Shown here in pieces: positions 6,988-15,875 of a stretch of DNA of 64,000 nt. The position numbers were made by a program, and so were the translations under genes. Each line of letters starts with the position of its first letter. The first letter of the stretch is position 1. Below the pieces are notes generated by a model. That model was not told the origin of the DNA. It saw only the letters and a program-made list of their open reading frames with translations, and searched no databases. Source of the DNA: a virus; the IMG/VR virus record IMGVR_UViG_3300032249_001455, positions 1 to 64,000 of that record; one strand, written 5' to 3'.

Positions 6988-9587
6988 TGTCAAAAATATG
7001 TGTGGTTCAGTTCTATACTTCCAATGTTTCCTACGGTCGTTTTGCCGAGGAGATCAACAGAAAGTACTGTGAGGCTCACGGATATGACTATTTAGTAGAA
7101 AAGGATGATGAGAAGCTGAAGTCCATGGCGGAAGGCCGAGCCTTCACATGGATCAAACCCAAGTTGATAGGCGAGGTTCTAGGCAAGTACGACCATGTAT
7201 TGTTCATGGACATTGACGCCATATTTTGCAAGCAAGATATCAGAATAGAGGAATTTTTGGATTCCAGCCATGATTTGATCGCAGCCGAAGACTACAGCCA
7301 TCATTCTAAAATGAATGCTGGAGTGTTGCTCTTCAGCAATTCATCTTGGACTTCTGATTTTTTGAGAAAATGGTGGGAGTCAGGCGATAATTTGAAAGGT
7401 TCGGATATTACTGAATTGGGAATAAACAACGATCAACCTGGGTATTTCAAGCATGGCCATTGGCATGATCAATCTTGCTTGTCTTATTTGTACTTTAATG
7501 GATATGGCGACCGCATCAAGATAATCAGCAAAAGAAGTTTTAACTGGTTGGAATACAACCAAGATAATTTCATTTTTCACGCATTCGCCAAAGGTCACCG
7601 GCGAAACAGGTCTTTGGACAAGATACACGCCAAAATTTTTGAAACAAAGATAAATTCGGAAGAGATGACGCTTGCCCAACTGGCCGAATTTCATGGCACG
7701 GACAAGGAATACGAGCATCGCTATGTCACCAATCACTATGAAAGAATATTCGCTCCATTTAGGAAGAGCGCGAAGAGGGTCTGTGAAATAGGAATAGCAG
7801 ACGGGGATTCGCTCATGATGTTCCGCGATTATTTTTCTGAAGCCACTATAGTGGGATGCGATCTTGTAGACAAATCAATTGAGGAAGAGCGGATATCTGT
7901 CGTGAAAATGAATCAGTCCGTAGATGCCGAAATTGATTCATTTTGTAAGTCTCAGGATGACTTTGACATCATATTAGACGACGGATCGCACAAGATGAGG
8001 GATCAGCAGGTCACATTTTTGAAGCTTTTTAGAAAACTCAATCCTGGCGGGCTGTTTGTCATTGAGGATTTACACACAAGCACGGAGGCCCGCATGTCCG
8101 AGAAATCCGGGTACAACTGGGGCGATCCTGAAAAGACTACTACTTTGGAAGTGCTGGAAAACTTCATTTCCTCGGGAAGGATTGAATCCGATTATCTTTC
8201 GTACGAAGAGTGCAGGTATTTAGAAAACAACATTGAATCGTGTGAGGTTCTTAAAAAAGATGAGAACTATTTCAGCGTGACATCGTTGATAAGGAAAAAG
8301 ACGAATGCGCCTAGGGAGCAACCGGCAACCAAGACGAATGCCGTTAGAGATTCATCCACAATCAATGCGGATTCCGTCGGTACTAAAATACTATTCCTTG
8401 CTTTTACAAGCAAGGAATACAAAGGACACTCAATACAAATAGACAGAGCAGATCTTACGAGAAAGATGTCTTGCATGGAGACATGGGTTCCGAGAATAGA
8501 GGCTCTTGGTTTTGAAGTAATTTTTTTTGACGGAGGCAACGACAATCAGTCGTTTGACAAGGCGAATAGAGTCCTTCATTTGATTTCAAGTGATTCTTAT
8601 GACTACAATTATCTCAATGACTTGGGATTTGGGTCTTTGATGTTTGAGCGCCTCAAGGAGGCCATCTCCTGGTGCCTCAAGAACAGGGATTTTGATTACA
8701 TATTCAGAACCGATGACGGATCTTATTTAAATTCATGGAGGTTGCCCGATTTAATTGAGGAACTTAAATTAAAATCATTTCCAGATGTTGTTTTTTCATC
8801 TTGTTCCCACGGCGGAGCGGGAATGTTATTTTCAAGAAATGCCTGTGAATTAATTTCGCGCCACAATAATGAAGCAAAGATAATAGCAGAAGACAGGGTT
8901 ATTTTTGATTTAATATCCAGGGAAAGCAAAATTAGAGCTGTAACTAGCGACCTCCTTTACGGTGGTTATGTTGTTGGGGAGAAACTTTTCACATTCCATT
9001 ACACTAATGGAAAAAGACAATATTTTGCGGATGATGTAATATCGTATTACAATAATGGCAATCCGATCAGAAGAAAAGTTATGATAAATTTTCCTTTTGA
9101 TGTTGTCAATCACGAATCTCTCCATCTGCCCGTCAAAACATGGAATTGCACGGGTTCAGAAACAACTCCCATCTGGTATTCATTTGAAAAAGACGAATAC
9201 AACTGGGAGTACTATGGAAACCTTCCGAGGTCCGGTCTGAATGCTAGTGAGTTTTGTCCGTTTGGAGCCAAGTCAATAGGCGAACTTTCGTTTTGGAACA
9301 CATTTTTTGACACGTCATTGGCTCATGAAAAAAACATGCTGAAAGCATATGGAGAATCTGTAATGGACGGAGGCCTATTGTTCTTCAATCTTACAGAAGG
9401 TTTTGAATCCAAACTTCATGGATCAAGAAAGTCGTTTGGATTTGATGAAAATACCGTATTTAACTATATAAAAGGGGTCGAATCACATTTTAATGTTATT
9501 AATGTGGATTTTGATTCAATCATCAAAAGTTCATTCAATCTTCCTGTAAAAACAGTCAGCATAAAAGCGACTCCGAAAAATGACTGA
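6987..9587 (+). CDS. Trifunctional glycosyltransferase-methyltransferase-glycosyltransferase fusion
   Basis: 866 aa in three parts. Residues 1-220: a GT-A domain with DXD in VLFMDIDAIF (75-77) and WHDQSCLSYL, like galactosyltransferase family 34. Residues about 225-430: a SAM-dependent O-methyltransferase of the TylF/MycE (macrocin O-methyltransferase) type, with HGTDKEYEHRY, VCEIGIADGDSL (motif I), IILDDGSHKMRDQQ and IEDLHTS. Residues about 455-720: a second glycosyltransferase-like domain with YIFRTDDGSYLN and SCSHGGAGMLFSRNA. The last 140 residues are unassigned. Start of a five-gene coupled cluster; probably decorates a polysaccharide or virion glycan. Confidence 0.75.
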   Translation: MSKICVVQFYTSNVSYGRFAEEINRKYCEAHGYDYLVEKDDEKLKSMAEGRAFTWIKPKLIGEVLGKYDHVLFMDIDAIFCKQDIRIEEFLDSSHDLIAAEDYSHHSKMNAGVLLFSNSSWTSDFLRKWWESGDNLKGSDITELGINNDQPGYFKHGHWHDQSCLSYLYFNGYGDRIKIISKRSFNWLEYNQDNFIFHAFAKGHRRNRSLDKIHAKIFETKINSEEMTLAQLAEFHGTDKEYEHRYVTNHYERIFAPFRKSAKRVCEIGIADGDSLMMFRDYFSEATIVGCDLVDKSIEEERISVVKMNQSVDAEIDSFCKSQDDFDIILDDGSHKMRDQQVTFLKLFRKLNPGGLFVIEDLHTSTEARMSEKSGYNWGDPEKTTTLEVLENFISSGRIESDYLSYEECRYLENNIESCEVLKKDENYFSVTSLIRKKTNAPREQPATKTNAVRDSSTINADSVGTKILFLAFTSKEYKGHSIQIDRADLTRKMSCMETWVPRIEALGFEVIFFDGGNDNQSFDKANRVLHLISSDSYDYNYLNDLGFGSLMFERLKEAISWCLKNRDFDYIFRTDDGSYLNSWRLPDLIEELKLKSFPDVVFSSCSHGGAGMLFSRNACELISRHNNEAKIIAEDRVIFDLISRESKIRAVTSDLLYGGYVVGEKLFTFHYTNGKRQYFADDVISYYNNGNPIRRKVMINFPFDVVNHESLHLPVKTWNCTGSETTPIWYSFEKDEYNWEYYGNLPRSGLNASEFCPFGAKSIGELSFWNTFFDTSLAHEKNMLKAYGESVMDGGLLFFNLTEGFESKLHGSRKSFGFDENTVFNYIKGVESHFNVINVDFDSIIKSSFNLPVKTVSIKATPKND

Positions 9588-10617
9588 AATTCAGCGTGAT
9601 ATTTCTAGAGAAACCAGTCAAATACCGAAAATTGCCATCGTGTACTACTGCTGGGCCACTAGCGATTGGAAACAACGCGCCACTTTCGCCTTTGAAAGGT
9701 TGAAGCGTTCTGGGTTGTACGATGCCGCGGATGAATTGTACTTCTTGGTCGCGGACACAGAGGAGAACAGAGATGAGGTTGAGAATCTTGTAAGAAAATT
9801 TCCCAAATTCGCATTGGAGTACGAGGAAGTAAATCTCGGGTCGGAATATAGGGCGATTAAAAAAGTTCAGGAAATAGGCAACCGGAGCGATGAATACAAC
9901 ATCCTTTATTTCCACGCCAAAGGCGTCCACAACAAGTACTCAAATGTAATTGAACGCAAAGAATTAGACGAATTGAGGATAAAGGGAATCAACTGCTGGA
10001 CTGAAATGCTGACATACTTCGTCGTGGACAGGTGGACAGAGTGCGTCGCCAAACTGAATGATGGTTTTGATACCGCTGGTGCAGCCTGCCACTACAGGTG
10101 GTGGTGGGGAAATTTCTGGTGGGCGTCCTCCCGACACGTCAAAAAACTGATAAAGTTTGAAGGAGGCACTAGGTGGTACTGTGAGTCCTGGCTCCACGAG
10201 GGACGGGACAATTCCGAATGGGAGTCAATAAGGTTCTTCGAGCACAATAAGTTTAGATACCATCCCTACTTCAGCGTCATCCCCAGATACATTTATGAAG
10301 ATGGCGGCTCCAATGTCGCGATCAATATAATCAAGGCAGAATACGGATGTTTCGGTGAGCAGATTGACGAGGGGCGTCCGGCTCCCCGGAGTCCAGATGT
10401 TATAGATGTCACCGAAAAGGTCAGAGAACTCTCGCCCCCAGATCAGATAATTTACCCGAAGCACTTGCTTGAACAACTTCATTCTTGTGACGGAGAAAAA
10501 TACATAAGAGTTTACTTCTCTACATCTAGGGAGCCGGACGCGAATTATATTGTAACGAGCCACCCTATTTTCGACGACATCGGACTTTTTGTGCCGCCTA
10601 GAACAGAAGGAAATTAA
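9580..10617 (+). CDS. Glycosyltransferase-like protein
   Basis: 345 aa. The segment ILYFHAKGVHNKYS, a CWTEMLTYFVVDRW block, and FDTAGAACHYRWWWGNFWWASS followed by TRWYCESWL are the signature of a family of phage and giant-virus glycosyltransferases. I recognise the pattern but not a named family. Trp-rich centre (WWW, WW). Overlaps both neighbours (8 bp upstream, 1 bp downstream TAATG), so it is translated with them. Confidence 0.6.
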   Translation: MTEIQRDISRETSQIPKIAIVYYCWATSDWKQRATFAFERLKRSGLYDAADELYFLVADTEENRDEVENLVRKFPKFALEYEEVNLGSEYRAIKKVQEIGNRSDEYNILYFHAKGVHNKYSNVIERKELDELRIKGINCWTEMLTYFVVDRWTECVAKLNDGFDTAGAACHYRWWWGNFWWASSRHVKKLIKFEGGTRWYCESWLHEGRDNSEWESIRFFEHNKFRYHPYFSVIPRYIYEDGGSNVAINIIKAEYGCFGEQIDEGRPAPRSPDVIDVTEKVRELSPPDQIIYPKHLLEQLHSCDGEKYIRVYFSTSREPDANYIVTSHPIFDDIGLFVPPRTEGN

Positions 10618-11285
10618 TGAAACTTAGTGAAATAGCCAAGGCCTACCCGACCGACAAGGATTTTACCCACAACTATTACGAGGCGGCATACGAGTCTGCT
10701 TTTAGTTCTATAAGAGAAGAGGTCAAGCTTGTCTGCGAGATAGGCATAGGGGGCTTCTGGAATGAAGTGGGGTGGGTTCACGGCAACTCCCTAAAGGTTT
10801 GGAGGGACTACTTTCCGAACGCCGACATTCTTGGATTGGACATAAAAGAATATCAGATAGAAGACCTGGGCAGAATAAGGACGGGCTGGCTGGATCAGTC
10901 CAAGAAGGATCTGGTGGTGGATTACGCGTCAAAACTGAAGGACTACGATCTGATAGTGGACGACGGATCGCACAACATATATGACCAGCAGATCACGCTG
11001 GCCTATTTTTTCAAATGCCTCAAGCCGGGGGGCATATACATACTGGAAGACCTGCACAGCAGCATAGAGGTAAATGACCTTGAGAAGGCGAAGTTCTGGG
11101 GCTGGGGAGAGGCCGGACACATAACTCCGCTCCAGATGCTGGAGCATCATATCGGCACCAAAGAAATAATCAGCGATTATTTGGATGAGGGCGAAAAACA
11201 GTATCTGGAGCAGAGCATAGACAAAATAGAGGTGTTTCACATAGGACCCACTAGCATCACATCAATAATTAGAAAGAAGATCTGA
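10617..11285 (+). CDS. TylF-like SAM-dependent O-methyltransferase
   Basis: 222 aa. Same family as the middle domain of the 866-aa protein: PTDKDFTHNYYEAAYE at the N-terminus, LVCEIGIGGF (SAM motif I), DLIVDDGSHNIYDQQ and GGIYILEDLHSS. Compared with that domain it carries a 7-9 residue loop after motif I (WNEVGWVHG). It probably methylates a sugar hydroxyl added by the neighbouring transferases. The gene is joined to neighbours by TAATG and TGATG overlaps. Confidence 0.8.
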   Translation: MKLSEIAKAYPTDKDFTHNYYEAAYESAFSSIREEVKLVCEIGIGGFWNEVGWVHGNSLKVWRDYFPNADILGLDIKEYQIEDLGRIRTGWLDQSKKDLVVDYASKLKDYDLIVDDGSHNIYDQQITLAYFFKCLKPGGIYILEDLHSSIEVNDLEKAKFWGWGEAGHITPLQMLEHHIGTKEIISDYLDEGEKQYLEQSIDKIEVFHIGPTSITSIIRKKI

Positions 11286-12826
11286 TGCTGACAGACCTCC
11301 CGGAAGGAACTAGAGTTTGCGGGGAAGGCAACATAAGCTGGTTCCCAGAAAGACAGGTGAAGCTTGTTGAATTTCTGAAACAGATCAAGCCTGTGACCAT
11401 TTTGGAAACGGGATTCAACATGGGTCATTCTGCGCATCTCATATGTCAAACAATTCACGAATTGAAGAAGAAATGTTCTGATTATTCAAAAGTTCATGTT
11501 GACTTTTACATCTTTGATATATGCGAACACGAGTGCGTCAGGCACAATTTTGAGATACTCAAGAGCTATTGGCGCGATTGCGTGAGCCTGCATTTGACGG
11601 AGGGCGATTCCGCCAAGACGCTCCCCGACTTTGTGTCCAGGTTCCAGGGCAGATTTGATTTTGCCGAAATAGACGGCAACCATACCTTTGACGGGGTCCA
11701 AAACGACATAAGAAGCGTCGTCGGCGAAATGGAAGAGGGCGGCGTGATTTATGTGGATGACTACAAGTCTTCCAAATTCAGGTTTGAAGGGCTGGATGCG
11801 GGCGTGGATGAATTTTCATGGGAAAGTTTTGAAATCGGCAGCATTGACGGTTTGTTCTGGGCCACAAAAAAGCAAAAGAAATGTGACTTGCTTTTGCACA
11901 ACCCCAACAGCGATTTTATGAGGGAATTCCGGGATCACTCGGCGTTTTGGGACGAGATAGTCGCCGTTCTGTCGGAGAGTTGCAATGTTTTTGAAAACAG
12001 AGGCGACGCCACAACCCAAGAAGATTTGAACATTCACCTTTCCAGGCGAACCCGAGACCACCTTCAGGTCAAGAACTGCGAGATGGTCATAGAAAACTTG
12101 GACACGGGGGACTTCTATGTCCTCTCCTTGGCAGACCAGATAAGCCCAGCCGTGCTAGCGGAGCAAGACAACCCCCATCTGAAGATGGTACTCTACAGCC
12201 AGTACGTACCCGATCAGATTTTGTTCCACGCTGGAAAGAACGCCCACAAGTACCGCCCTTGGATATATTTCCCCCAGAACAGCGCCGACTTTGACGGCCT
12301 GTATGCCAAAAGGCAGGACATGGCCGAGCTAAAGGAGAAAATGTATTTCAAGGGAACAAGGGAATACAGGCCTATCATCGGCCACATAGACCCGTCCCTA
12401 TTGTCGGACAACGGGGGACTGGGCTACCGCGAATACCTTGAGGAAATGATGGGCTACCGCCTTGCTTTGAGCATAGGAGGGGCGGCGAACGGTGATATAT
12501 GCTACCGCGATGTGGAATGCATGGCTCTTGGAGTCCCGATGATCAGATTTGAATATGTCGTCGGATTAGACCCTAATTTAATTCCCAACTACCATTATTT
12601 TTCAATCCCCCTTCCCGACGATCTGCCCCTTCAGAACGCTGTCAAAAAGGACAGGTTGGGACTGAAGAGGCATGCGGAGATGATAGAACAGAGGTTCAGG
12701 GAGGTGGTCGGAGACTTGGATTACCTCAATTTCGTATCAAACAATGCCCGTAGGTACTATGAAGAGAACCTCTCCCCCAAAGTCAGGGCTAGAAACACTC
12801 TTATGAAATTAGGATTAATAAAATGA
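11285..12826 (+). CDS. Methyltransferase-glycosyltransferase fusion
   Basis: 513 aa. Residues 1-200 form a class I methyltransferase (Methyltransf_24-like): ILETGFNMGHSAHLI is motif I and DFAEIDGNHTFDGVQND the acidic loop. Residues 200-513 look like a glycosyltransferase: the block CYRDVECMALGVPMIRFEY and the C-terminal YYEENLSPKVRARN resemble the acceptor/donor region of GT90/CAP10-like or GT-B proteins. Overlaps the next gene by 4 nt (ATGA). Confidence 0.65.
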   Translation: MLTDLPEGTRVCGEGNISWFPERQVKLVEFLKQIKPVTILETGFNMGHSAHLICQTIHELKKKCSDYSKVHVDFYIFDICEHECVRHNFEILKSYWRDCVSLHLTEGDSAKTLPDFVSRFQGRFDFAEIDGNHTFDGVQNDIRSVVGEMEEGGVIYVDDYKSSKFRFEGLDAGVDEFSWESFEIGSIDGLFWATKKQKKCDLLLHNPNSDFMREFRDHSAFWDEIVAVLSESCNVFENRGDATTQEDLNIHLSRRTRDHLQVKNCEMVIENLDTGDFYVLSLADQISPAVLAEQDNPHLKMVLYSQYVPDQILFHAGKNAHKYRPWIYFPQNSADFDGLYAKRQDMAELKEKMYFKGTREYRPIIGHIDPSLLSDNGGLGYREYLEEMMGYRLALSIGGAANGDICYRDVECMALGVPMIRFEYVVGLDPNLIPNYHYFSIPLPDDLPLQNAVKKDRLGLKRHAEMIEQRFREVVGDLDYLNFVSNNARRYYEENLSPKVRARNTLMKLGLIK

Positions 12827-14508
12827 ACAAAAATGTGACGATAGTTACGGGTCTCTGGGATCTAGGCAGAGGGGATATGGACGGCTGGGCGAAGAGAGAT
12901 TTCTCCCATTACAAGGACAAATTTTTTGAACTTTTGAAGTGCGACGCACAGATGTGCATCTGGATTCCCGAAACCATCAGGGGTGAAGTTGAGGAGATTA
13001 GGGGCGACAAGCCGACAAAAATATTCATCAAGAACAATTCCGACTTCAAGACTTGGAATCCTTTTTTCAACAAAATACAAGAATTGAGGAATGATCCTTC
13101 ATGGAAGAATTTCGCGGGATGGCTCCCCGGATCGCCCCAGGCGGCACTGGAATACTACAACGCGATGATGTTCACGAAGATGTTCATGCTCAATGATTCG
13201 GCAATAACCAATCCGTTCTCGAGCGAGTATTTCTTCTGGATGGACGGAGGATTGACAAATACTGTGAACGCGGGGTATTTCCTCCATGACATGGTTCTTG
13301 ATAATCTGGATAGATATGTTCTGAAGAGCGGCAGCAAGTTCGTCTTCATTTCCTATCCGTACGATGGCAACGACGAAATCCACGGCTTTGAGCGGAAGGC
13401 CATGGCTCGGTACTGCGATGTGGATTTCGTCAATTATGTCTGCCGTGGCGGTTTCTTCGGCGGATCCAAGGAGAACGTTCACGCCTTGAATGACCTTCAT
13501 TACGGCGTCATGAAGTCCACATTGGATGAGGGCTTCATGGGAGCCGACGAGTGCATTTTCACAATCCTCGCCCACAGGAATCCTGAACTAACACATAGGT
13601 TTGAAATATCGGGCGACGGCCTTGTGTGGCCTTTCTTTGAGAATTTGAAGGAGTTCACGGAGGACAAGATGAGGCATGATCCCTCTTTCTCCGACCCGGA
13701 TAACACCGCAATATATGTGATAACCTTCAATAGCCCCTCGCAGTTTGAGGCTCTTCTGCAGAGCATGGAGACCTACGACAATGACTTTATAACTAGACCG
13801 AGGCGGAAGTATCTGTTGGACAACTCCTCCGATCTCTCCACCACCGAGAAATACAAATCTATCTGCGAGAGATACGGATACGAACACATAAAAAAAGACA
13901 ATCTCGGAATATGCGGAGGCAGGCAGTTTGTTGCCGAACACGCGGAGGAGAACGGCTTTGATTTCTATGTGTTTTTTGAAGACGACATGTTCTTTTACTC
14001 GGGGCCGGATTCGTACTGCAAGAACGGGTTCAGAAGAAAAGTCGCAGACTTGTACAAGAACTCCATAAGTATCATAAGGGAAAACGGCTTTGACTTTCTC
14101 AAGTTGTCTTTCACGGAATTCTACGGGGACAACGGAACCCAGTGGTCCTGGTACAACGTTCCGCAGGATGTCAGAGAGAAATACTTTACTGAAAAGACCA
14201 AGTTGCCCGTCATGGGAACTGATCCGAACGCGCCGAGGACAAAATTTGACAGGATAAGGGTTTTAAATGGAATTCCTTACATAGATGGAGAGATATACTA
14301 CTGCAACTGGCCCCAGGTCGTAAGCCGAAGCGGCAACAAAAAGATGTTCCTCACCGAACGGTGGGCCCATCCCTACGAGGGCACATGGATGTCATATATT
14401 TTCCAAGAGACAAAGAAGGGCAACATCCGCCCCGGCCTCCTCTTGGCTTCGCCCACACAGCACGAACGCAGAGATTTCTACGACGGAAAATTGAGGAAGG
14501 AATCTTAG
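12823..14508 (+). CDS. HtrL/YibB-like plus GT2-like glycosyltransferase fusion
   Basis: 561 aa. Residues 1-280 match the HtrL/WlaTC-type pattern: VTIVTGLWDLGR, ALEYYNAMMFTKMFML, FFWMDGGLTN, GGFFGG and an acidic DECIFTIL. Residues 296-540 are a GT2-like domain with AIYVITFNSP, GICGGRQFVAEHA and the acidic DXD-type FFEDDMFF, ending with a WAHPYEGTWMSYIFQ block. Last plus gene of the glycan cluster; its end overlaps the convergent HNH gene by 4 bp. Confidence 0.7.
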   Translation: MNKNVTIVTGLWDLGRGDMDGWAKRDFSHYKDKFFELLKCDAQMCIWIPETIRGEVEEIRGDKPTKIFIKNNSDFKTWNPFFNKIQELRNDPSWKNFAGWLPGSPQAALEYYNAMMFTKMFMLNDSAITNPFSSEYFFWMDGGLTNTVNAGYFLHDMVLDNLDRYVLKSGSKFVFISYPYDGNDEIHGFERKAMARYCDVDFVNYVCRGGFFGGSKENVHALNDLHYGVMKSTLDEGFMGADECIFTILAHRNPELTHRFEISGDGLVWPFFENLKEFTEDKMRHDPSFSDPDNTAIYVITFNSPSQFEALLQSMETYDNDFITRPRRKYLLDNSSDLSTTEKYKSICERYGYEHIKKDNLGICGGRQFVAEHAEENGFDFYVFFEDDMFFYSGPDSYCKNGFRRKVADLYKNSISIIRENGFDFLKLSFTEFYGDNGTQWSWYNVPQDVREKYFTEKTKLPVMGTDPNAPRTKFDRIRVLNGIPYIDGEIYYCNWPQVVSRSGNKKMFLTERWAHPYEGTWMSYIFQETKKGNIRPGLLLASPTQHERRDFYDGKLRKES

Positions 14509-14783
14509 TCCCAATGTTCTGTTCCGTTCTCGTCGAAGTAGTGAAGTACCCAACCATTAGTTGAATAATACTTCCTGTCAACCTTGATTTTGCCGTTGTG
14601 GATTTTTCTGTGACACACGGCACATGTGGTCACCGTATTTAATTCCACATATTCGCCCCCGATTTCTCCCGGGACTATTCTGTGGACATCCAGGGCGCAG
14701 TAGTCGTCCTCCCCGCAGAAGTGGCACTTCTTGTCCGACTTCTTTTTGATTGCCTTGTTGATTAGTCTTTTCTTTCTCGGCAT
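14505..14783 (-). CDS. HNH homing-type endonuclease
   Basis: 92 aa from MPRKKRLINK (the frame is open 60 bp upstream of this ATG). CHFCGEDD and CAVCHRKIHNGK supply the two zinc-knuckle Cys pairs, and VHRIVPGE...N.VTTC..CH is the HNH core. A free-standing nuclease on the opposite strand between two plus-strand genes is the usual placement of a phage homing endonuclease; its recognition site is presumably nearby. No intron is apparent in the neighbours. Confidence 0.8.
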   Translation of the reverse strand: MPRKKRLINKAIKKKSDKKCHFCGEDDYCALDVHRIVPGEIGGEYVELNTVTTCAVCHRKIHNGKIKVDRKYYSTNGWVLHYFDENGTEHWD

Positions 14784-14820
14784 TGCATGATAAAATAGTA
14801 GAAATCCATGGATTGCTCCG

Positions 14821-15852
14821 ATGCGAATTGAAAATGAAGTCAAGTTGGATTATTCCGATGTTCTCATCTGCCCGAAGAGGTCCGAATCCCCCAGCAGGAA
14901 GAATGTAAACCTCCACAGGAAGTTCAGGTTTCTGAACTCCGGAGCGGACTGGGAGGGGGTTCCGATAGTCGCCGCGAACATGTCCACGGTCGGGACTTTC
15001 GCCATGGCCAAGGCTCTCGCGGAATACGACATGCCGGTGTGCCTTCACAAGCACTACTCCACATCGCAGCTTGTCGACTTTTTCGGAGACAACGATTCTT
15101 TCTATACGCTCGGAATAAAGGACGAGGACTTTGAAAAGCTAGAAGATTTCAGGGGCAGGCACGGCGATCCCAAATATGTCTGCCTCGATGTGGCCAACGG
15201 CTACACGAGGTTCTTCGTGGAGAGGTGCAAGAGGCTCCGGGGAGCCCTGCCGAAAAGTGTTCTGATGGCGGGCAACGTATGCACGCCAGAGATGGTTCAG
15301 GAACTCCTGCTTTCGGGCGGGGTTGACATCGTCAAGATAGGAATAGGCCCCGGATCCGCATGTACCACTCGAATTGTGACTGGCTGTGGTTTCCCGCAGC
15401 TGAGTGCATGCATTGAGTGTGCCGACGCCGCCCACGGCCTCAGGGGTCACATCGTCGCGGACGGAGGATGCACCACGCCGGGCGACGTCGCCAAGGCCTT
15501 CGGAGCCGGTGCCGACTTTGTGATGCTCGGAGGGATGCTGAGCGGACACAACGAGTGCGAGGGGGACTGGGAACTTGACGAGTACGGCAACCGGGAATTC
15601 TTCAGGTTCTACGGAATGAGTAGCGACGAGGCCATGGAGAAGTTCAACGGCGGCAAGGCGAGGTACAAGGCCAGCGAGGGAAGAAGCGCCAAGGTTCCGT
15701 ACAGGGGGCCGGTGAAGTTCACCGTGGAGGAGATTCTCGGAGGCTTGAGGAGCGCCTGCACCTATGTGGGTACCGAAAACCTGAAGGACTTGAGCAAGTG
15801 CTGCAAATTTGTTAGAGTGAACAACACCCACAATAGAATATTTGAGAACTGA
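14821..15852 (+). CDS. guaC: GMP reductase
   Basis: 343 aa, the usual GuaC length (E. coli about 347). TIM-barrel of the IMPDH/GMPR family without CBS domains. The catalytic loop [11 protein letters not shown] has Cys181; further landmarks are [10 protein letters not shown], the FD-type [40 protein letters not shown] and the [13 protein letters not shown] flap. Converts GMP to IMP with NADPH, shifting guanine toward adenine nucleotides. An unusual auxiliary metabolic gene for a phage; it sits between the glycan cluster and the replication genes. It could serve AT-directed dNTP supply or a modified-purine pathway (inference). Confidence 0.9.
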   Translation: MRIENEVKLDYSDVLICPKRSESPSRKNVNLHRKFRFLNSGADWEGVPIVAANMSTVGTFAMAKALAEYDMPVCLHKHYSTSQLVDFFGDNDSFYTLGIKDEDFEKLEDFRGRHGDPKYVCLDVANGYTRFFVERCKRLRGALPKSVLMAGNVCTPEMVQELLLSGGVDIVKIGIGPGSACTTRIVTGCGFPQLSACIECADAAHGLRGHIVADGGCTTPGDVAKAFGAGADFVMLGGMLSGHNECEGDWELDEYGNREFFRFYGMSSDEAMEKFNGGKARYKASEGRSAKVPYRGPVKFTVEEILGGLRSACTYVGTENLKDLSKCCKFVRVNNTHNRIFEN

Positions 15853-15875
15853 GTCGGACGCGACTAGGTTACGAC

